Under the pieces are notes generated by a model. That model was not told where the DNA came from and searched no databases. It saw only the letters and a program-made list of their open reading frames with translations. The translations under genes and the position numbers were made by a program. 12,173 nt of DNA from Acidimicrobiia bacterium (GTDB taxonomy: Bacteria; Actinomycetota; Acidimicrobiia; Spongiisociales; SHLN01), in the NCBI GenBank assembly GCA_030623545.1, contig JAUXLW010000023.1:1-12173 (forward strand). The letters are read 5' to 3'. Every line of letters starts with the position of its first letter. Within the stretch, counting starts at the first letter, position 1. Positions 6,320 to 12,173 of the stretch are shown here, one piece after another.

Positions 6320-6810
6320 AAGACCTCATCGATCTTGTCAACTACCTCGACAGGGGTCAAGCTGGTGGTATCCACCAGGTGATGGGCGGCATCCTCGTAG
6401 GCTCCCAACCGCTCGTTGAGGAGCTCGGCGACCGGGGCCGTGCCGTCATCGGCCAGCAAGGGACGGTCGGTGGCTCCTACCAACCGGGCTGCCAGAGCGT
6501 CTGCCGAGGCTTGCAGCCAGACCACAGTGCCGGAGCGTCGCATGGCCTGGCGATTGGCTTCGGCCAGGACCGCTCCACCTCCGCTGGCGATCACCGCCCC
6601 GGCACCGGTCGCCAGCTCCTCAACAACGTCTGCCTCGAGGGCTCGAAAACCCTCCTCCCCGGTCCGCTGCCAGAGCTCCGAAATCGTTCCTGCCACGCGA
6701 GTAGAAATAATCGAGTCGACGTCGTGAAACTCCATATCCCGCTCACCGGCAAGCAACCGGCCCACCGTCGTCTTGCCGGAGCCCATCATGCCTATCAGCC
6801 AGATGTTCAT
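6316..6810 (-). CDS. aroK: Shikimate kinase
   Basis: Phosphorylates shikimate to shikimate 3-phosphate with ATP. The 164-residue product shows all family motifs: Walker A GMMGSGKTT (8-15 region), shikimate-binding Asp32 in FHDVDS, Arg56 in EEGFRALE, the GGG turn in IASGGGAVL (77-80), and the lid arginine in DRPLL (Arg116). ATG 6810 was chosen because MNIWLIGMMGSGKTT is the usual beginning; the open frame extends 42 codons further but that part overlaps aroC and resembles nothing. A 19-nt gap separates it from aroC; Shine-Dalgarno is weak. It overlaps aroB by 4 nt (ATGA). Confidence 0.96.
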   Translation of the reverse strand: MNIWLIGMMGSGKTTVGRLLAGERDMEFHDVDSIISTRVAGTISELWQRTGEEGFRALEADVVEELATGAGAVIASGGGAVLAEANRQAMRRSGTVVWLQASADALAARLVGATDRPLLADDGTAPVAELLNERLGAYEDAAHHLVDTTSLTPVEVVDKIDEVL

Positions 6811-6816
6811 CGGCTG

Positions 6817-6832
6817 TAGTGGTCCACCACTA
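6817..6832. repeat. Short hairpin between aroC and aroK
   Basis: TAGTGGTCCACCACTA is a perfect 7-bp inverted repeat around a two-base centre (in practice a 6-bp stem with a 4-nt loop). It includes the aroC stop codon and ends 7 nt before the aroK ATG. There is no run of T after it, so termination is unlikely; it could tune aroK translation. Weak evidence. Confidence 0.3.
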
Positions 6833-7981
6833 GAACCGGGCCAGACGCTTGCGATAGCCCTCGACGGCATCGACCAGATCAGCCACGGTGTCACCCCCGA
6901 ACTTCCGTTGCAGCTCCTGAGCGAGCACGATCGCAACCATGGATTCGGCGACCACCCCGGCGGCAGGCACCGCGCATACGTCAGATCGCTCCCGGATCGC
7001 CTGCTGCGATTCTTTGGTTTCCACGTCCACGGTCTGCAGGGCCCGCATCAAGTTGGAGAGCGGCTTCATTGCGGCCCTAACCCTCAGCAATCCCCCGATG
7101 CTCATCCCCCCTTCGATCCCACCGGCCCGGTTGGTGCGGCGGACGAACGTTTCACCCTCATGGCTGATCTCGTCATGGGCGACAGAGCCGCGGCGCCGGG
7201 CGCTGGTGAAGCCGTCCCCGAACTCCACGCCTTTGATGGCAGGGATAGACATCAAAGCCCCGGCCAGCAGAGCGTCGAGCCGACGGTCGTAGTGAACGTG
7301 ACTTCCGAGGCCGGGCATTACCCCATACGCCAGGACCTCAACAACACCGCCCAGGGTGTCCCGATCTTTCTTGGCCGCCTCAATGGCGGCTTCCATTGCT
7401 TGTGAGGCTTCGGCCGAAAAGGCGCGGACTGGTGAGGCATCGACCGCGGCAAGGTCATCGGGCTGGGGCAACGGCTCATCGGGAGCCACTGCCTCCCCGA
7501 TGGCTACAACATGGCTGAGAACGCTGATGTCGACCAGCCCGAGAAGTTGCTTGGAGAGGAAGCCGGCAACTGTGCGGGCTGCCGTTTCCCTGGCCGACGC
7601 CCGCTCGAGAATGTCCCGCGCGTCATGGGTGGCGTATTTTTGCATCCCGGCAAGGTCGGCGTGACCGGGACGCGGTGCGGTGGCCGGCCTCTCCGTCGTC
7701 CCCGGGTAGGGCGACATTTCGTCCTGCCATTTTTCCCATTCGGTGTTGCGAATGAGGATCGCCACCGGGCTGCCCAATGTCCTCCCGAAGCGAACCCCGC
7801 CCAGAATCTCCAGCTCGTCACGCTCGAGCTTCATTCGCGGGCCGCGCCCGAAGCCGAGTCGCCGGCGCGCCAGCTCGGCCGCCAGGTCATCCATGCTCAC
7901 CATCAGGCCGGCAGGCAGGCCTTCAACAATGGTCGTCAGAGCAGGGCCATGGGACTCGCCGGCGGTGAGAAACCTCAACAT
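6830..7981 (-). CDS. aroC: Chorismate synthase
   Basis: Converts 5-enolpyruvylshikimate 3-phosphate to chorismate using reduced FMN as cofactor. The 383-residue protein has the three family signatures: GESHGPAL (8-15, His11), RPGHADLAGMQKY (104-116, His107) with RASARETAAR following, and GGIEGGMSIGG; ERSDVCAVPAAGVVAE lies near the C-terminus. FMN and substrate residues in GRGPRMKLERD are present. ATG at 7981 gives MLRFLTAGESHG, the usual start. There is no Shine-Dalgarno; a TAACAT box lies 7 nt upstream, suggesting leaderless initiation. It lies 17 bp after the PilP-like gene and is the first of aroC-aroK-aroB. Confidence 0.97.
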   Translation of the reverse strand: MLRFLTAGESHGPALTTIVEGLPAGLMVSMDDLAAELARRRLGFGRGPRMKLERDELEILGGVRFGRTLGSPVAILIRNTEWEKWQDEMSPYPGTTERPATAPRPGHADLAGMQKYATHDARDILERASARETAARTVAGFLSKQLLGLVDISVLSHVVAIGEAVAPDEPLPQPDDLAAVDASPVRAFSAEASQAMEAAIEAAKKDRDTLGGVVEVLAYGVMPGLGSHVHYDRRLDALLAGALMSIPAIKGVEFGDGFTSARRRGSVAHDEISHEGETFVRRTNRAGGIEGGMSIGGLLRVRAAMKPLSNLMRALQTVDVETKESQQAIRERSDVCAVPAAGVVAESMVAIVLAQELQRKFGGDTVADLVDAVEGYRKRLARF

Positions 7982-7988
7982 GTGTGAG

Positions 7989-7994
7989 ATGTTA
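7989..7994 (-). promoter_or_regulatory. Putative -10 box of a leaderless aroC promoter
   Basis: On the minus strand this reads TAACAT (TANNNT type), followed by seven nucleotides (CTCACAC) and the aroC ATG. It lies in the 17-bp gap after the PilP-like gene. No -35 box is evident. Spacing and the missing Shine-Dalgarno support an aro-specific promoter with a leaderless transcript; this is inference. Confidence 0.4.
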
Positions 7995-7998
7995 GGAG

Positions 7999-8544
7999 TT
8001 ACTTGAGGATTTCTTCACCGATGGCCAACGTGAAGGGGCTGTCCCCAAAGAGGAAAGTACCGCTGGTGTCGCTCAAAGTAACGACCCGGTAGCTCCCGGC
8101 GAATGTGTCGCCGACGCCAACCACGTAGGGCGTACCGGCTACCTCCACAACGGCCTGGCGACTCCCATCGGCCAGTGTGGTGATAGAGGTCAGGGAAACC
8201 CTGGTGCCTCCCGGGTCAAAGCCGTTGCCGGGATCCGTCACTGTTTCTTCGCTGATCAACGGTAAGAATGGGTCGCGGGGCTGCGCGATCTGAAAATCTT
8301 CAATGACCCGTATCCCGGGAAGAAGCTCGCTCAATAGCGGGCCGTCATCGGCAGGAGTTGCGTTGTCGGCAACTATGGAGCCTCCCGGCACCTCAGTGCT
8401 GCTCGAACCAAAAATGCCGGGTGCCACGATCATCCACACAGAGGCGACCAGCAGACCCATGATGACGATGAACAACGAACCACCTCGAAAGAGCTCTCGC
8501 GCCCTGAGGAAGCGCCCGGCGTCGCGATATTCGAACTTCATCAT
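7999..8544 (-). CDS. PilP-like type IV pilus alignment protein, membrane-anchored
   Basis: Probable PilP/GspC-like partner of PilN and PilO. The 181-residue protein has a cytoplasmic basic N-terminus, one transmembrane helix (about 23-42), a Gly/Ser/acidic linker, then a RDPFLPL motif (90-96) and a small beta-rich domain (114-178: VSLTSITTLADGSRQAVVEV, YVVGVGDTF, YRVVTLS), the order and spacing seen in PilP homology regions. Unlike PilP of Gram-negatives there is no lipobox cysteine. No PilQ gene follows; aroC does. ATG 8544 overlaps the pilO stop as ATGA, with GGAGG seven nt upstream; the next codon is also ATG. Assigned from architecture and position, not from close similarity. Confidence 0.72.
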   Translation of the reverse strand: MMKFEYRDAGRFLRARELFRGGSLFIVIMGLLVASVWMIVAPGIFGSSSTEVPGGSIVADNATPADDGPLLSELLPGIRVIEDFQIAQPRDPFLPLISEETVTDPGNGFDPGGTRVSLTSITTLADGSRQAVVEVAGTPYVVGVGDTFAGSYRVVTLSDTSGTFLFGDSPFTLAIGEEILK

Positions 8545-9107
8545 GCGGCAGCCTCCACCAGCGAACCGTCCAGGTCGGTCAGCGAGAAGGCGGTTGCCGT
8601 AAGGCTTACCGACAGGAGGTTGGTTCCGTCTTCCAGAGTATTGGCACTGATACTTATGACATCCACTCGCAACAGCCGGGGAAGATTCTCTAACTCGAGG
8701 AGCAGCGGGAGAACCTTGAAATAGGGCCCTTCAAATGTCATGTCGATTGAGATCTCGAACAAACCCGGGACGACACTGGGGCCCGGAAACTGGGGGCTGA
8801 GCGAGAGCAGATCCACATCCGCCCGCAGCGCACTCTCGTTGAGCGTTTCGATGAGCGATGCACCATCGGGGGAAACGGGGATGGACGTTCGGAGCTCGTT
8901 GAGGCCGACCCGGAACTCACCCTCCTTGGCGGCCAACGCCTCTAACGAGTCACGCCGGGCTTGCAGGGTGAGCTGCTCCGTCTCCGCAATAGCCCGCTGC
9001 TCGTCCAAGTCGTTGATGTCGCTCGATTTCCCGGACATGAACAGGAACCACCAGCCTGCAGTGATTATCAATAGCAGCCCACTTCCGATGAGAGCCGTTC
9101 TACGCAT
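8541..9107 (-). CDS. pilO: Type IV pilus inner-membrane protein PilO
   Basis: Forms a heterodimer with PilN that links the cytoplasmic PilM ring to the rest of the pilus machine. The 188-residue product has one transmembrane helix (about 5-24), a predicted coiled coil rich in Leu/Glu/Arg (about 34-68), the junction TSIPVSPDGASLIETLNESA typical of PilO, and a C-terminal ferredoxin-like region (about 105-180). ATG 9107 shares TGATG with the pilN stop; the frame is open 97 codons further upstream, but that part lies inside pilN and lacks a PilO pattern. Sequence of the C-terminal half is diverged, so the call rests on topology plus position after pilM-pilN. Confidence 0.85.
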   Translation of the reverse strand: MRRTALIGSGLLLIITAGWWFLFMSGKSSDINDLDEQRAIAETEQLTLQARRDSLEALAAKEGEFRVGLNELRTSIPVSPDGASLIETLNESALRADVDLLSLSPQFPGPSVVPGLFEISIDMTFEGPYFKVLPLLLELENLPRLLRVDVISISANTLEDGTNLLSVSLTATAFSLTDLDGSLVEAAA

Positions 9108-9733
9108 CAGGGTATGTCCGGGATTCTCTCGAAGATCCGATCCGACAAAGCGCCGGCCGAAAGCGCGGTAGTGGAACCGAAGTTGGTGACCTCGATGTCG
9201 GCTATAGCACTCTTGGTAAGGCCCGTTGCCCAGCTCGAAACCACTCCCGGATATTGCTCCGAATCCAATACCCGGATCCAGGCGGAGACGTCGGGCGGCT
9301 CGAACGCAATACCCGAGAAGGAAATTTGACCAATGCCGGCATCCTCCTCCGAATCGGCACTCAACCGATTGACGCTGCCGGAATAGCTTGTCACCCACAC
9401 CTTGTCGGGGATGACCCGTCCGAGGTCGACCAACAGCCGGCCCCAGCTGACGTCGTTGGCAAGAGCGAGGCTGAGAGTGGCGGCCTCTGCGTTGAACTGG
9501 TTTTGGATGTCCTCGGCTGCTGCCAACGCCGCGACCTCCGCCTGGAGCGATTGGTTAGTGCTCAGCTGAGCTTCGAGCTCATCGCGGGCGTCATCGACAG
9601 CGCCTTGACGCCATACCGTGATGGCGGCGAGCAGCAGGACAAAAAGTGCCCCAAGGCCCGCCATCATGAGCAGACGACGCCGGCTCTTCGTCTCCTTCTT
9701 ACCTTCCCGGGGGATGAGGTTGATCGTTCTCAT
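9107..9733 (-). CDS. pilN: Type IV pilus assembly protein PilN
   Basis: Bitopic inner-membrane protein whose short cytoplasmic tail docks into PilM. The 208-residue product begins MRTINLIPRE, carrying the INLLPxR-type motif known to bind PilM, then a basic patch (KKETKSRRR), one transmembrane helix (about 21-41), a coiled coil (about 45-85) and a C-terminal domain with the VIPDKVWVTSYSGS stretch characteristic of PilN. ATG 9733 shares TGATG with the pilM stop and has GGGAGG four nt upstream. Downstream it overlaps pilO by 1 nt. Confidence 0.92.
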   Translation of the reverse strand: MRTINLIPREGKKETKSRRRLLMMAGLGALFVLLLAAITVWRQGAVDDARDELEAQLSTNQSLQAEVAALAAAEDIQNQFNAEAATLSLALANDVSWGRLLVDLGRVIPDKVWVTSYSGSVNRLSADSEEDAGIGQISFSGIAFEPPDVSAWIRVLDSEQYPGVVSSWATGLTKSAIADIEVTNFGSTTALSAGALSDRIFERIPDIP

Positions 9734-10791
9734 CAGCCCTCCCAGAGCGCCAGTCCGACGGGGATGGGGATCACCGGCTGCATGGCAGCTATTTCGGCCT
9801 CCGAGAGCTTGCCGGTGTTGAGCCCCTCGATCACCCGGGCCGGCTCGATCTTGGCACCGAGGACGCTCCCGAGACGGTTGGCGAGGTGAGGCAGCCGGGC
9901 GCCGTTGCCGGAAACAATGATGCGGCTCAGCGCCGGCTCGTCGTTCTGGCTGAGGTAGAAGTTGACAGAGCCTCGCACTTCGTCAATGAAGCGGTCCGCT
10001 TGTCGGTCAAGTATCGCACGAGCCCGATCCTCATCGTCGTCGCCGGACGGCGCGTCCTCACCGACGGGAGTGACTCCCACCTGACGCTTGAGCTCCTCGG
10101 CATCGTCCCAGGTGAGATCGAGACCGTCGACCAACGCAGTTGTAAAATCGGCGCCTCCCTGCTGGAGAAGGCGCACAAATCGAGGCTCACCCCCGCGAAC
10201 CAACACCACCTGGGAGATTCCTGAGCCGACATCCACCACCGCGGCGACGCTATCGAGGTCAAAGTCGCCATAGAAGAGGGCCCGGATGAGCCCGAAGGGC
10301 TGCAAGTCAACAGCGACCACCGACACTCCGGCTTCTCCGACTGCCCCTAGCAAGTCGTTGACCATTTCTTGCTGGGCGGCGACGACGAGGATGGACAACA
10401 TGGGCTCTCCGTCGGGGGTGGTGAATTCCTCGATCGGCACGAAGTCGAGAAACGTTTCCTCGATAGGAATCGGGATGTGCTCCTGCACTTGAAACGGGAG
10501 CGCCTCGGCAAGCTCGCTTTCACTCATCCGCGGAACGTCTACTTGACGGACAATCACCCGCTGGTTGGCAAGACCGAGAATGATTCGCCTCTTCGGGAGC
10601 TTGCTCTTCTTCCAGAGGCTCTTGACTGCCACGGTTACGGCCTGGCTGTCGACCACCTCGCCCGCCACCACAGCCCCCTCGGGCATGTCTACCTGACCGA
10701 TGCGCCGGATGACTGGAGGCTGCTTTCCCGTGTCGAGTGCGACCGCACGGACACCGGTGGAACCGATGTCCAGCCCGACGTTCACTGCCAC
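9733..10791 (-). CDS. pilM: Type IV pilus assembly ATPase-fold protein PilM
   Basis: Actin/FtsA-fold cytoplasmic protein that binds nucleotide and the PilN tail. The 352-residue product has phosphate-1 motif VGLDIGSTGVRAV (5-17), the PilM-typical LPFQVQEHIPIPIEE (98-112), phosphate-2 motif VVDVGSGISQVVLV (185-198), QGGADFTTAL (211-220) and adenosine motif IIVSGNGARLPHLA (291-304). An acidic stretch GEDAPSGDDDEDRARA (244-259) sits in the segment before the last helix region. Start is GTG 10791 with GGAG seven nt upstream; another in-frame GTG lies two codons in. A 90-bp gap precedes it, so it likely opens a pilMNOP sub-operon. Confidence 0.94.
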   Translation of the reverse strand: MAVNVGLDIGSTGVRAVALDTGKQPPVIRRIGQVDMPEGAVVAGEVVDSQAVTVAVKSLWKKSKLPKRRIILGLANQRVIVRQVDVPRMSESELAEALPFQVQEHIPIPIEETFLDFVPIEEFTTPDGEPMLSILVVAAQQEMVNDLLGAVGEAGVSVVAVDLQPFGLIRALFYGDFDLDSVAAVVDVGSGISQVVLVRGGEPRFVRLLQQGGADFTTALVDGLDLTWDDAEELKRQVGVTPVGEDAPSGDDDEDRARAILDRQADRFIDEVRGSVNFYLSQNDEPALSRIIVSGNGARLPHLANRLGSVLGAKIEPARVIEGLNTGKLSEAEIAAMQPVIPIPVGLALWEG

Positions 10792-10881
10792 TTACTTACT
10801 CCACGCTTTACGCGCAGCACACGCGCATGTAATTACAAGAATGTTATTCGGCACACTACCAACCGCGCTGTGCAGGTCAAG
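10792..10881 (-). promoter_or_regulatory. Largest gap in the window: probable promoter/leader of pilM
   Basis: This 90-bp gap between pilD and pilM is unusually AT-rich in its middle. It holds a perfect 10-nt palindrome TGTAATTACA (10828-10837) and just upstream a TAACAT box in GAATAACATTC. A Shine-Dalgarno GGAG (10802-10799) lies seven nt before the pilM GTG. A TTGACC occurs at the pilD end but is too far (28 nt) from TAACAT to be a normal -35 partner. No terminator hairpin is visible. Promoter or operator role is inferred. Confidence 0.4.
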
Positions 10882-11658
10882 TCAGCCGCCGAGGTACCAA
10901 TCTGCCAAGGACTCACCTACCACGAGGGCCAGGTAGGCGCCGGCCACCATGGCCGGCCCGAAGGGAATGTGGGTCTTGCGATCGGCTCTCCGCAGCACTA
11001 GCAAACCGAGAGCAATAAGCCCGCCAATCGTTATACCCAGGGCTACACCGGCCCCTAACACTCCCCACGATTGGAAAGCCAGGTACTCGCCCAGGAAGAA
11101 CGCAAGCTTCACATCCCCGAAGCCAAAACCGCCCCTGGCGATGAGAGCGATGACCAGAAAAAGCGCGAAATAAATACCTGCACCGGCCAGCCCTCGCCAA
11201 AAGTGGCCCAGGTCTCCATCGGCCACCGCCCCACCTAAGAGGAGGATGGTGCCGACGACAGTTGAGGGGTAGAGGATGCGGTTGGGGATGCGTTTTACGT
11301 CGAGATCTGTCAACACAAGTGCGATCGTCACACCCGTGAACCACAAATAGGCCGGAAGAGACCATTCCAGCCCGATCACCAGGACGGTCACGGCAAACAG
11401 CGCTCCCGTCGTGGCCTCAACAATCGGGTAGCGGATGCTGATGGCCGCCTGACAGTCCCGGCACCTGCCCTTCAACCGCAACCACGAGACCACCGGGATG
11501 TTGTCGCGATTGCGGATCGGATGATCACAGGAGGGGCACGCCGACGGTGGGGAAACCACGGATTTTCCGGCCGGGATCCGGTAAGCGACCACGTTGACGA
11601 ACGAGCCGATTATCAGCCCAAAGAGTGCTGCGAGGGCCGCTGCTACCGAGACATCCAT
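10882..11658 (-). CDS. pilD: Type IV prepilin peptidase / N-methyltransferase
   Basis: Membrane aspartic protease (family A24) that cuts the prepilin leader and usually methylates the new N-terminal Phe. The 258-residue polytopic protein has GSFVNVVAYRIP (18-29), a zinc-type four-Cys domain (Cys41, 44, 66, 69: CPSC and CRDC), DNIPVVSWLRLKGRC, then the catalytic aspartates in LTDLDVKRIPN (Asp118/120) and GFGDVKL (Asp182), with several transmembrane helices between. Presence of the four-Cys N-terminal domain suggests both activities. ATG 11658; AAGG lies 10 nt upstream within a hairpin loop. It follows the prepilin gene by 24 bp, so enzyme and substrate are co-transcribed. Confidence 0.96.
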   Translation of the reverse strand: MDVSVAAALAALFGLIIGSFVNVVAYRIPAGKSVVSPPSACPSCDHPIRNRDNIPVVSWLRLKGRCRDCQAAISIRYPIVEATTGALFAVTVLVIGLEWSLPAYLWFTGVTIALVLTDLDVKRIPNRILYPSTVVGTILLLGGAVADGDLGHFWRGLAGAGIYFALFLVIALIARGGFGFGDVKLAFFLGEYLAFQSWGVLGAGVALGITIGGLIALGLLVLRRADRKTHIPFGPAMVAGAYLALVVGESLADWYLGG

Positions 11659-11661
11659 GCG

Positions 11662-11683
11662 AGCCGGACCTTAGCGACCGGCT
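11662..11683 (-). repeat. Hairpin between prepilin and pilD
   Basis: The minus strand reads AGCCGG, ten nucleotides, CCGGCT: a 6-bp GC-rich stem. It starts at the last base of the prepilin stop codon and fills nearly the whole 24-bp gap. The loop contains AAGG, the only Shine-Dalgarno candidate for pilD. No T-run follows, so it is not a standard terminator; it might protect the pilin mRNA end or reduce pilD expression. Inference. Confidence 0.4.
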
Positions 11684-12153
11684 TACCAGCCTCCGATGGA
11701 CCAGGTACCGACCGTCGGCACGGTCGACGTGCAGGAGCCGAACGGGTTGCTGGTATGGAAGCCGTATTGCGTGGCACCGACGCTGGCGTTTTCCCACACC
11801 GCCACGAAATCCCCGCGAGGGGTGACAGCCACGATACAAACCGTCCCGCCGGCGCCGTCGATACTCACCACGACCGGATCGAAAGTGTTGATGGCCGGAT
11901 TGGCCCCCGTAACGTTGAAGATGTTGGGCTCGATGGTCGACAGAATGTCGAGATCGGCAGTGAACACCTCGGCACCGGCGTAATACGCCTTCTCCGTTGT
12001 CAGAGCGTTCCTGAGATTGCTCTTGGCAGCAGCATCCTCCGCCCCCTTGCGCTGACCCAGGAAGGTGGGGATGGCAATGGCGACCAAGATGGCAACAATC
12101 AGTACGACGATCATGAGCTCGATGAGCGTGAAGCCGCCGTCTTTCTTGATCAC
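11683..12153 (-). CDS. Type IV prepilin (PilA-like)
   Basis: Pilus subunit precursor. From GTG 12153 the product is 156 residues: a 7-residue basic leader (MIKKDGG) cut before Phe, then the class III signal FTLIELMIVVLIVAILVAIAIP with the conserved Glu at mature position 5. The rest is a soluble head with two Cys (precursor positions 106 and 141), possibly a disulfide closing a C-terminal loop. The GTG start is preferred because AGAGGAG lies 5 nt upstream; a TTG six codons earlier (12171) would lengthen the leader and ignore that site. pilD follows after 24 bp. Whether it is the major or a minor pilin cannot be told here. Confidence 0.93.
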   Translation of the reverse strand: MIKKDGGFTLIELMIVVLIVAILVAIAIPTFLGQRKGAEDAAAKSNLRNALTTEKAYYAGAEVFTADLDILSTIEPNIFNVTGANPAINTFDPVVVSIDGAGGTVCIVAVTPRGDFVAVWENASVGATQYGFHTSNPFGSCTSTVPTVGTWSIGGW

Positions 12154-12158
12154 TATGA

Positions 12159-12165
12159 CTCCTCT
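12159..12165 (-). promoter_or_regulatory. Ribosome binding site of the prepilin
   Basis: AGAGGAG on the minus strand, 5 nt before the GTG start at 12153. It is the strongest Shine-Dalgarno in the window, fitting an abundantly made pilin, and decides the start against the upstream TTG at 12171. The promoter lies beyond the right edge. Confidence 0.75.
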
Positions 12166-12173
12166 AGGCAACC

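Noticed and set aside
6811..6936. 42-codon upstream extension of aroK
   Set aside because: Overlaps aroC; shikimate kinases start right before the Walker A motif as at 6810.
6773..7405. Plus-strand open frame of 210 codons opposite aroC
   Set aside because: Antisense shadow of a textbook chorismate synthase.
9108..9398. 97-codon upstream extension of pilO
   Set aside because: Overlaps pilN; the ATG at 9107 precedes the transmembrane helix as expected of PilO.
1..12173. Mobile elements, CRISPR arrays, tRNA/rRNA genes, defence or toxin-antitoxin modules
   Set aside because: None seen: no transposase or integrase motifs, no regular repeats, and essentially all bases are taken up by conserved housekeeping and pilus genes.

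Overview
This window is a gene-dense, GC-rich stretch of bacterial chromosome in which every supported gene lies on the minus strand, so transcription runs from high to low coordinates. The best taxonomic marker is a full-length mIHF-type nucleoid protein (1150-1461). That family is restricted to Actinobacteria and sits, as in its relatives, directly upstream of gmk-rpoZ-coaBC. Type IV pilus genes without a PilQ secretin point to a single-membrane cell. An actinobacterium outside the well-studied genera, for example one of the Acidimicrobiia, is my best guess; the class is an inference.

Layout in transcription order: (1) type IV pilus block, 12153 to 7999: a prepilin, a prepilin peptidase (PilD), then PilM, PilN, PilO and a PilP-like protein, which together form the inner-membrane alignment complex. 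(2) Shikimate block, 7981 to 5306: aroC, aroK, aroB. (3) Translation/transcription factors: efp and nusB. (4) Pyrimidine block, 4353 to 1489: pyrC, a class 1B pyrD, pyrF. (5) mihF, gmk, rpoZ and the start of coaBC, which runs off the left edge.

Genes are packed extremely tightly. Ten of the 15 junctions overlap by 1-8 nt and one (mihF/gmk) by 41 nt; the largest gap is 90 bp, upstream of pilM. No intrinsic terminator was found, and there are no tRNA, rRNA, mobile-element or CRISPR signatures. The 90-bp gap is the most likely internal promoter region. Two further genes (efp and aroC) lack a Shine-Dalgarno but have a TANNNT box 6-7 nt before the ATG, as expected of leaderless actinobacterial transcripts.

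The genes are mostly housekeeping and I see no candidate for a wholly new system. The points worth a second look are: the pilMNOP-aroC-aroK-aroB linkage, which echoes pilMNOPQ-aroK-aroB of gammaproteobacteria; a PilP-like protein with no PilQ; a Gln where CoaBC normally has its catalytic His; a pyr cluster missing pyrR/pyrB/carAB/pyrK; and an EF-P loop that differs from the usual actinobacterial PGKGP.
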